A stretch of 64,000 nt of DNA, taken from positions 22,456,264 to 22,520,263 of the forward strand of contig NC_034011.1 in the NCBI RefSeq assembly GCF_000346465.2, written 5' to 3'. The notes below the pieces were generated by a model. The model was not told where the DNA came from and searched no databases. It saw only the letters and a list, made by a program, of their open reading frames with translations. A program made the position numbers and the translations under genes. Of this stretch, positions 56,068-64,000 are shown one piece after another. Each line of letters opens with the position of its first letter. Position 1 is the first letter of the stretch. The DNA is from Prunus persica (taxonomy: Eukaryota > Streptophyta > Magnoliopsida > Rosales > Rosaceae).

Positions 56068-58440
56068 TCAGCGACGGAGAGAAAAAGAAAGAAGAAGAAA
56101 AAATTTGTTCTTGCCTCAAAACTAAAAAAGTAGCTAACTATAATCTGTGCTTACTAAAACTAATGAAAGTTCACACCATAATTGCGTTTCTTCCATTCAA
56201 AATAGGCAGCATGTTTCTCTAAAGCACCTGAATTGCATCAATTATTATGCCGAAATTAATGTATCAAATTTACTAGAAATTTGTTGGGACAACAGGAGCT
56301 GAGGCGATTACCATTATCTCCAGATCTACTATTTCCCAAGCCACTCAGGTCCAAAGTATGAGTGAGACCACCTGTTGTGCTTTATCACCGTGCTAAGCCG
56401 AGATTCAGAAATACTAACACCACAAAGCCAACCACAACTTAAAATAAACAAGGAACAAAGATAGTACACAAAAGATTAATGAGGTTCGGCAAAATCATGC
56501 CTACGTCCCCGAATAGAGTACTTCACTACATAAGAATAATAACAATACAAGATACATTTGAAGTAATTCAACATAAGCCAAACTCCAAACCCCTGTACGC
56601 CCACTCACAGTATTTCCTAAGAGCTCATCTCTCACAAGAGTTCTGTACTCTCTTGCATTCCTCTGGGTCTTTCTCCCAAGTCAAGCCCGTCCTTCAGTCT
56701 TGCATGCTCCACACATCATATGGACCAGCTGCTGCTACATATTATTGGCTGCTTATTCAAACCTTCGTACACGTATGTCGGTAGCAACAAGATAAAGACC
56801 AAAATGTCTTCAACTTCAACCACTTATTTAATGCTACGTCACTTCTCCTAAAAGCCAATTTGTCAAAATTACAGCACAACGCTTAGGTCAAAATTATATC
56901 AGTAAACCGTAATACAAAATTCATGGCAAAAAGAGTGCTGCTATTTCCACCCACTTGTATTATTTTCCAACAAACCTTATTTTCAAATTTTTAAAGACAA
57001 ATTTATCCATTTGTAAAATGACTTCTAAGGACAAATTTACACTTTTCTTCTTGTTTGTCTTGTTTCTCTGCGGATAGAAGCTCAAGAGGAAAAAAAATAT
57101 CCAGGTTGACTCTTCTTTGCCGTATCACTCACTCAAGTCAAAGCGTAATTCCTCTCATCTTACATTTCTATGTTTGTTTGCATTTACTCTTTGTCTTGTG
57201 AACCATTTGAAAAATTTTGTACGTGGGTTTTCTTATTTATCCAAAAGAAAAGAAAAGAAAAACTAAAATTTGTAGGTGGGTTTTGGAATTTCTGAAACCA
57301 GGGTTTTTTTTTTTTTTGGTGGGATGCTTGTGGTTCAAAGGAAGATTTTTGGTCTGTTTGCTCGATTTGTTTTTTTGTTTTTTTGTTTTGGTTATGTGGT
57401 TAAGGCTACCGGGAGATTTAATATTTGTGGGTTTAGTATTATAGGAATCTGAGCTTGGAACTTTTGCTGGTTTCTGAAGCTAATTGGAACAAAACTGGGG
57501 TTGTTTTGAGTTTGGTTTTGGAGTTTTTGGGTATCCCTTGAAGCTTTGGAATGGTTTGACTTTGTGGGTATTTAGAAGAAGTACATATATTTCGTTTGAT
57601 GAAGTTGTATTTGAGATTCAAGGAGTTGGAAAGTTGTATTTGAGCTTTGTTTTGAAATTTTGTGAAATTGTTTTGAAGCTTATGCGAATGGCTTGACTTT
57701 GTGGGCAGTAACGGATCTAGAAATTTTTCAAGGAAGGGGCAATATTTAAAAGGTTAAAAGCTCAAAAAGGGAAATTAGGCTGGTAAGTGGTAGGTTTAAA
57801 GCCATTTACGTGTAGGTTATAACTTATATCTAAATGTTTTGTTGAAAAAAGAAAAAGAAAAAAAAAGAACTTGTTACAAGCAAGTATGGTTAATTTCAGA
57901 AAGGGTGTGCTGTCTTATTTTAAAACAAAAGGATGGTTATTCCTCTTTAAACACAACCGCACCGTTTCATTAAAAAATAATTGAAAAATGCACCGTTTGA
58001 TTATACAACACAAAGCCAAAACAGATTGTTTCACTAATGAAAAAGAATCACAATAATAATGCAAACGACACCGTTTGTGTCAAATTATCTGAGAAAAAAG
58101 AAGGTCATCTTCCTCAATACCTGAAATTTGCAAAAACAATGATAGGCTCAAGCAAAACACCTCCGCCTCTCCCCAGAGTGCGCCTGCATGCGAGCTGACA
58201 AGCAGAAACAAAACAGAAGACATTTCTCTCAAGCAAAACAAGAACATCTTTCAGGCATTTGCTCGAGCAGTTGGTGGGGCACTAAAGCAGAGGGGCAAAT
58301 CTGGTACCTCCAAGGCTTTTTCGGGTGAAGGGAGGTGCCCCAGGACAAATTAGAAAGATTTAGTGTCTTTTCATTTAAGAAAAAATAAATATCTGATTCC
58401 AGTCCGATTCTTCCACCATAGTCTTTGTGTGTACTTTTTT
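56068..58440. other. Intergenic DNA with repeat remnants; no gene supported
   Basis: 56440-56560 has a motif (AATGAGGTTCGGCAAAATCA, GCCTACGTCCCCG) common in plant LTR elements. 57710-57800 is like the end of a DNA transposon. The long frames near 57220-57700 are T/G-rich and unsupported. Confidence 0.4.
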
Positions 58441-58881
58441 GGGTTAATTACACTTTAGTACCATGTGGTTACACTCTTAAGACATGTTAATCTATATCTT
58501 CTTAATTTGTACAATAACATATCCAAACTTTTAAATTTGTTACAATGTGGTTCCGCCGTTAGGGTTTCAGTCATATTTCTACGTGGCATTGTAAGTTCCA
58601 CATTTTTCAATTTTTGTTAATTTTAAATTGATTAAAAATGAATAAAATATTTATAGAATAAATAAAAAAATCTATCTGTCTCTGTCTCTGTCACTGTCTC
58701 TCTGTCTCTCTCCTCCCTGCATTCCCCATGACCACCACCCTTCAACACCACGAACCCAGAACCCATGGAGAGCGAAGCTCAAAACCTAAACCTAGTTCGT
58801 CTTTTAATTCTTGCCAAAACCCTCAATTTCAATCTCACCATCTCATTCTATCACAAATCGTAACCCCAATTCTCAAGAAGA

Positions 58882-59199
58882 ATGCTTCTCACTCCGGCTC
58901 ACTCTCCTCGCCACCTCTCATCCCCTTCACCATTTGCAATTTCCGATAGTTCGGTCCAACTGCCAAGAAGTTCCTCCCAAATCACTTCCAGAAACCCTAG
59001 AGGCCATCCCACAGTCCTCGACGAAGACACCTTTGTCGCCGCGATTGAGATGATAATCGAAAGAGACTTCTTTCCGGATATCTCGAAGCTTTGGGACCGC
59101 CTTGACTGGCTCGAAGCGATCAAGACCCGCGACCCGGGTCAGATCCACGATGCCCAGTTGAAGATCATTGAGTGCCACAACTTTATGGGCCAAATGTAG
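58882..59199 (+). pseudogene. Captured 5' part of splicing factor ESS-2/DGCR14 gene
   Basis: The frame gives MLLTPAHSPRHLSSPSP, then RGHPTVLDEDTFVAAIE and IIERDFFPDISKLWDRL then DWLEAIKTRDPGQI. This follows the N-terminus of plant ESS-2/DGCR14 (VLDE.T...IE.IIERDFFPD..KL..RLDWLEA). It has about 100 codons, then stops (FMGQM*). The real protein is several times longer. A transcribed leader-like stretch precedes it. Confidence 0.85.
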
Positions 59200-59732
59200 T
59201 CAAAATGTAAACCCTAAGCCACTGACTGAACATTTTGTTTTGATTGAATTAATTTGATGAAGCTTTGTAAGTTCTGGAATTTTTTGAATTTGAATTGTGT
59301 AAACAATTTCTCTCCTGTCTGATGGCTTAATCTGTTGGATATTGACAAATGGTTCATTGATTTTCAGTTGATTTTGCATTTTGGATACTTTAGGATATAA
59401 TTTGCTATGTTTGAGTTTCTTGGATGCTTTGGTTTCTTTGTAATTCATGTTCTTTATGGTTACAGGGCATATGCTGTGGTCCAGTGAGCATGTCTATCTT
59501 TCTTTGGTGTGCCAGCTTTGATTTGATTTCTCAATGTTTTGCCTGAACTTACTCATTTTTTGTTTTTAGTTTGTTCATTCTTCATGGGGCTTCATTTCTT
59601 GTTGTGTTTTTATCCTCAATTTTGAGCAAAATATCTCTTAATTTTATGTTGGTTTGATGCAGGAAAAAGAAATCGCAGGGGGGGATGGGTTCTGATTTCG
59701 TGGTGGTTGGTGGTGGTTGGGGGATGGTGTTC

Positions 59733-59734
<2 letters not shown>

Positions 59735-59771
<37 letters not shown>
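59735..59771. repeat. (GA)n microsatellite
   Basis: About 18 GA units inside the Pack-type element. Confidence 0.95.
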
Positions 59772-59774
<3 letters not shown>

Positions 59775-60611
59775 TTTTTGGTTTTTTTAAAATAAATATT
59801 TTATTCATATTTTAATTAATTTAAAATTAACAAAAATTAAAAAATGTTGGACCCACAGTGCCACGTAGCCAACTAACGGAAAGATATGACGGAAACCCTA
59901 AAGGCGAAATCACATTGTAACAAATTTAAAAGTCTGGGTATGTTATTGTAAAAATTGAGAAGATAGAGATTAACATTTCTTAAAAGTGTAACCACAGAGT
60001 ACTAAAGTGTAATTAACCCTTTTTTTATATACAAGGATTCGATCCTCTGAATAGCGGGACCAAAACCCGTTGCCTTACCACTTGGCCAAGCGATATTGGG
60101 GATAAGGATTTGAACACATGACATCAAATACATAAATAACTGTTTTTAACTACTTGAGTTACAAGTCTCTTATTCCCTTGATGACATGTGGTATGTGGAC
60201 GAATAAGTACTTAACAAATTGTAGTGGGGTTAGGTCCCAAGTATGAATGAATTATATGACCTTGCTTTATAACTAAAACACAAAAAAGCAAGGCTAAACT
60301 GGTGAAAAGCCTTCTAAATTTGTAGCATAGTTTCAATTTTTCCTTTAATCTCTTTCTAGAAAATTAATCTTTGTTCACACTCCCCATCCAATTTGCCATT
60401 AAAAAAAAGAAAAATTAGGTATTAGACATAATTATCTTTACTAATTAGTATTTGAGACAAACAGTATTTCTGTTTTTGTTTTAATACCAAGGAATTGAAT
60501 TTTGTTTTGGATTTGGCCAAAGTGGAGACCCAAATTCGTTGGCCCACCTTACATTAATCACTGAAGGGACAATTATACCCTTTTTATTTAAAAGCATGAC
60601 CTAAATTCATT

Positions 60612-60655
<44 letters not shown>
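60612..60655. repeat. (CT)n microsatellite
   Basis: About 21 CT units directly upstream of the 14-3-3 fragment. Confidence 0.95.
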
Positions 60656-60657
<2 letters not shown>

Positions 60658-60691
60658 CAGCAACAACGACCACATCGCCATGATCTGCGAT

Positions 60692-60836
60692 CATCGATCC
60701 AAGATCGAGAGGTCGATCTGCGATGGAATTCTCAAACTGCTTGACCCGTGGCTCATCCCTTTGACATTCACCGACGACTCCAAGGTCTTCTAGCTCAAGA
60801 TGAAAGACATTGTGATTGCTATCTTGCTGAGTTCAA
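60692..60836 (+). pseudogene. 14-3-3 protein gene fragment
   Basis: [18 protein letters not shown] then LIP and DDSKVF*LKMK matches the 14-3-3 stretch YRSKIE..L..ICDGIL.LLD..LIP...[20 protein letters not shown]. The last part (CYLAEFK) follows in a shifted frame. About 48 codons, with a stop where Tyr of KVFYLKMK is expected. It is a dead fragment. A stretch near 60845 repeats GGCTCATCCCTT. Confidence 0.8.
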
Positions 60837-60899
60837 GATTGATTGACTTGCGGCTCATCCCTTCGAATAACAAAGATTAGAACATCCAAGGTTCCAATC

Positions 60900-61590
60900 T
60901 CCAGTTTTCGTGTAATGTTTTTTTGTTAATTGCTCAGATCTTGTGATATTATTTTCATATCAGACTTCACATCGATGTCAAGCCCTGATAATCTTATGAC
61001 TTGTGTTTTTCTCTCTCTTTGTGAAGCTTATGAAATTTGTTATTTTAAGAAATATTGAACTGATATGGATGCACATTTAACTAGTGATGTTACTTTTGTA
61101 TAATTTTTTATTTCTATAGAATTTCAGTCTTGTTTATGGTTGGTGTTTTCTATCCCTTCCACATGTTCACCTCACACCTTTTAATGAGATTATCCTTTTC
61201 TTTAGCCAGTAATGGCTAGTCATTGCTCTGATAAGTAGGGCTCTTAAAGTGTATCTTCGGGTACAGTTATATATGAACTATCACTTCCTCTTCCAATTTG
61301 CTGTCATTTCTTTTAAGTGAAAGTGGCTTCTCAATTGGTCATTTGTTTCTATGAATTGCTTATTAATTTTGTATGTAACCTTCATGTTAGATTTTGCACG
61401 TTTGAATTTTCAAGGCTTTTTTGTTGCAGTCTTGGAGAAAGATGATTGTTGATATCTGTAGCATCAATCAGGTAGTACTGAAATGAAGCTGTTTGTAGGG
61501 AGTCGATTTTTCAGTTTTTCGTGTAATGTTTCTTTTGTTAGTTGCTCAGTTCTTGTGATATTAATTTCATATCAGACTTCACATCAATCT
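60900..61590. repeat. Dispersed direct repeat (two copies of about 75 bp)
   Basis: TCGTGTAATGTTT...TTGCTCAG.TCTTGTGATATTA at about 60908-60985 recurs at 61518-61590, including ATATCAGACTTCACATC. No gene is seen between them. Confidence 0.7.
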
Positions 61591-61739
61591 TTTGATCTAT
61601 TATTTAAATCTCCACCTTGCATCCTTACTATTTTAGTCGTTGATATCTATTGTCAATGGTATTGCAAAACTTTTTGGTTTAGCTTTTTGGTGCATGGGTT
61701 TGAACTTTTTGATTTGGAAATGGTATTGCAAAACTACAT

Positions 61740-62960
61740 TGTACAGGTTCTGCATTGTAGTTTTACACAAACTGCATTGCAGTTTTGAAACTGTATTTCA
61801 GTTTTCATTTAATTACAAATTGATTTTTGTTCTTTCCTTGGCCTTCAACCTCACCAATTTGAAGAGTAGAGGTTACCCAAATGAGGAATTGAGTGGGCAA
61901 GAGAAGAGTAGAACTACCCAAGAGCAAGGGAACTCAAAATTGGACTTTCGGAAACTGCATTGTAGTTTTCATTTAATTACAATTGGATTTTTGCTCGTCC
62001 TTGGCCTTCAACCTCACCAATTTGAAGAGTAGAGGTTACCCAGATGAGGAATTGGGTGGGCAAGAGAAGAGTAGAACTACCCAAGAGCAAGATAACTCAA
62101 AATTGGACTTTTGAAAACTGCTTTGCAGTTTTCATTTAATTACAATTGGATTTTTTGCTCTTTCCTTGGTAGAGATACATTGGAGGTTTTGCCCCGTAAT
62201 CCATAGGTTGTTGGTTATTGAGTTGTTAAGCTAGTGTTGATTTGATTCCCTTCTCTTTGTACTTGTGGAGTTTGCCATCTAAATTATTTAGTTTGCAGCA
62301 ATGCATATTTCAATTTTGTTTTGTTTCTAGCTATATTTTCAATTTCGACCTGGAAACTTGAGATCATATTGCGGTTCTTAGGATAGAGATGCTTGTTGTT
62401 TATGACATCACTGCCATATGATATTTTGCAATACCGTTTAAGCTTTAGTTCAGTAAAATTTTATACAAGTTCTGCATTATAGTTTTGCACAAACTACATT
62501 GCAGTTTCAGAAACTGCATTGCAGTTTTTGTAATTACAATTGGATTTTTGCTCTTTTCTTGGCCTTCAATCTCACCAATTCGAAGAGTAGAGGCTACCCA
62601 GATGAGGAATTGGGTGGGCAAGAGAAGAGTAGAACTACTCAAGAGCAAGAGAACTCAAAATTGGACTTTGAAAACTGCATTGCAGTTTTCATTTAATTAC
62701 AATTGGATTTTTGCTCTTTCCTTGGTCTTCAACCTCACCAATTTAAAGAGTAGAAGCTACCTAGATGAGGAATTAGGTGGGCAAGAGAAGAGTAGAACTA
62801 CCTAAGAGCAAGAGAACTCAAAATTGGACTTTTGGAAACCGGAAACTGCATTGCAGTTTTCATTTAATTACAATTGTTTTTGTAGCTGTTTTCGTTTTTG
62901 TTTTTGTTTTTTTAACATAATTGATATCTACATTATATTTTTGTTGCAGTTTCTGTTTTT
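61740..62960. repeat. Repeat family with AAACTGCATTGCAGTTT palindromes
   Basis: A unit of about 164 bp (GGGCAAGAGAAGAGTAGAAC ... AACTGCATTGCAGTTTTCAT ... TCAACCTCACCAATTTGAAG) occurs at about 61895, 62058, 62616 and 62779. Each carries the palindrome AAACTGCATTGCAGTTT or a variant. No gene is supported; short frames follow the repeat. Confidence 0.85.
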
Positions 62961-63078
62961 ATTTGCAGTTTTTGTGTGAATAAGTGTTGAAATGCTTTTT
63001 ATTTTTATTTATTTTTAATAAACCATTGATTGTTCATATAAATATTGTATAATTGAATAAATATTACAAAATCAAGTT

Positions 63079-63133
63079 TGGTGTAGTGGTTTGTGAGTGA
63101 GCCTTCCTCCTTTGAGGGTCAAGGTTCGAGTCC
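63079..63133 (+). promoter_or_regulatory. Pol III-type A and B boxes; SINE-like head
   Basis: TGGTGTAGTGG (63079-63089) fits a tRNA-type A box and GGTTCGAGTCC (63123-63133) a B box, 33 bases apart. A T run follows at 63150. It does not fold as a full tRNA, so it is more likely a tRNA-derived SINE or a fragment of one. Confidence 0.5.
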
Positions 63134-63169
63134 ATTCAATGACACAATCTTTTTTTTAAAGGTGAATAA

Positions 63170-63320
63170 AGGGCAACGGAGTTGGTCATCTACAGACGGT
63201 GGCAGGTAATGGCGGCCAACGGTGGTGGTGGCAGGTGGCCAGCAGCGGGAGTCCGGTGGTGGTGGCAGGTGGCCGGCGGCGGAAGTCCGGCGGTGGTGGC
63301 CGGCGGCGAGATATGATTGG
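63170..63320. repeat. GGTGGTGGC-rich low-complexity DNA
   Basis: Repeated GGTGGTGGCAGGTGGCC and CGGCGGCGG. The frames here are low-complexity artefacts. Confidence 0.7.
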
Positions 63321-63609
63321 CTAGATATGGACATGTGGCATAGTATGCTTGCCTTAGAAGGAGTGGCATTGTGTGTAATTTTGATATGTTTTAATGATAT
63401 TTTTGTAAAATTAGGTACCACAATTTGGTCTTTTGCCTTATGCTAATTAGATGAAATTGTATTACTATCTTCTAAATTAGTAAACTATATTGTGTTTTAA
63501 AACTAAAGCTCCCTTAAAACAATTCATATGCCAAGCATGCGAGACTATTTAAGGAGAAATTGGTCATTTGCACTTTAAAATAATTAAAACTAAAAAAAAT
63601 TAAAGCAAA

Positions 63610-63930
63610 TAATAATAATAATACTAGGCTTAAATATAGAAATGGTCATTGTGTTTACCCATCTGGCCAATTTAGTTCTCGTGTTTTCTATTTAGTCGAT
63701 TTAGTCCTTATGTTTTAGTTCATTAGCCAATCTTGTCTATTCCATTAAATTACCGTTAAAAAAATTCATTAAAGTTTTAAAAATTAGGTTTGAAAAATTT
63801 AAGTTTATTTTACAAAATGAATAAAATTAAGAAATTTTAAATAAATAAAACCCAACACCCTCTACGCTCTCTTCTTCTCTCAAGCCGCAACCACCACCCA
63901 AGTTCCCACCATGAGCAATTCCAGCCACCA

Positions 63931-63968
<38 letters not shown>

Positions 63969-64000
63969 CCATCCCACCCAACCCCGCAACTCCTCTATGC
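63610..64000. other. Possible left end of another Pack-type element, cut by window end
   Basis: TAGGCTTAAATATAGAAATG then ...TTAGTCCTTATGTTTTAG... and a CT microsatellite and CACCACC-rich sequence resemble the layout of the element at 58441. The other end is outside the window. Confidence 0.3.

Larger units (their letters stand above)
58441..60019 (+). mobile_element. Pack-type inverted-repeat element carrying an ESS-2 fragment
   Basis: Left GGGTTAATTACACTTTAGTAC and right reverse complement GGGTTAATTACACTTTAGTAC; the arms match for about 200 bp. It is flanked by T runs on both sides, so the target duplication cannot be read cleanly. The inside holds a host-gene 5' part and a (GA)n microsatellite. 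No transposase. By its size and design it is likely another Pack-MULE. Confidence 0.85.

Noticed and set aside
56479..56784. 101-codon plus-strand frame
   Set aside because: It covers an LTR-like repeat motif and shows no domain.
60025..60100. Possible tRNA gene (GGATTCGATCC and CTTGGCCAAG)
   Set aside because: No cloverleaf could be formed and no proper A box is present; looks like a degraded repeat.

Overview
This is nuclear DNA of a flowering plant. The evidence is spliced genes with GT-AG introns, S-locus-type receptor kinases, plant LTR retrotransposons primed by initiator tRNA-Met, Mutator-like (MULE) elements, and relics of plant genes (chloroplast ribosomal protein L27, cinnamyl alcohol dehydrogenase, 14-3-3, ESS-2). 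The style suggests a woody eudicot, perhaps Rosaceae, but I cannot prove the species. I saw no rRNA, tRNA, or CRISPR array. All exon limits are read by eye from frames and splice signals.

Layout. 1-5.8 kb: nested LTR retrotransposons; a copia element (gag intact, pol decayed) has its 5' LTR inside the last exon of receptor-kinase copy 1, and another LTR element is inserted in its RNase H region. 5.8-8.4 kb: receptor-kinase pseudogene 1. 8.4-13.8 kb: intergenic repeats, a CAD relic and a 699-bp tandem duplication. 13.8-30.8 kb: a probable 17-kb Mutator-like element bounded by inverted repeats. It holds a FAR1-related/MULE transposase gene, a divergent pair of small coiled-coil genes around two E2F-like sites, an F-box gene, a GRF zinc-finger membrane protein and a complete six-exon ULP1 (C48) protease gene, with internal tandem repeats. 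31-56 kb: receptor-kinase pseudogenes 2, 3 and 4 plus two fragments, riddled with insertions: a Pack-MULE carrying an RPL27 exon (9-bp target duplication), a solo copia LTR (5-bp duplication), a MULE-type MITE (9-bp duplication), a hAT-like relic and a young gypsy element (LTRs with 2 differences in 405 bp) nested in another inverted-repeat element. 56-64 kb: gene-poor, with a Pack-type element carrying an ESS-2/DGCR14 5' fragment, a 14-3-3 fragment, a palindrome-rich repeat and a Pol III-type promoter.

How it fits together. The receptor kinases are tandem paralogues, all on the minus strand and all damaged, so the locus looks like a decaying receptor cluster. The most interesting unit is the 17-kb element: its outer genes (transposase, ULP1 protease) run inward from the two terminal repeats, as mudrA and mudrB do in maize MuDR, and between them lie genes whose families act in ubiquitin/SUMO and nucleic-acid binding. 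Whether these genes travel together as one mobile system is inference and is testable by comparing copies.
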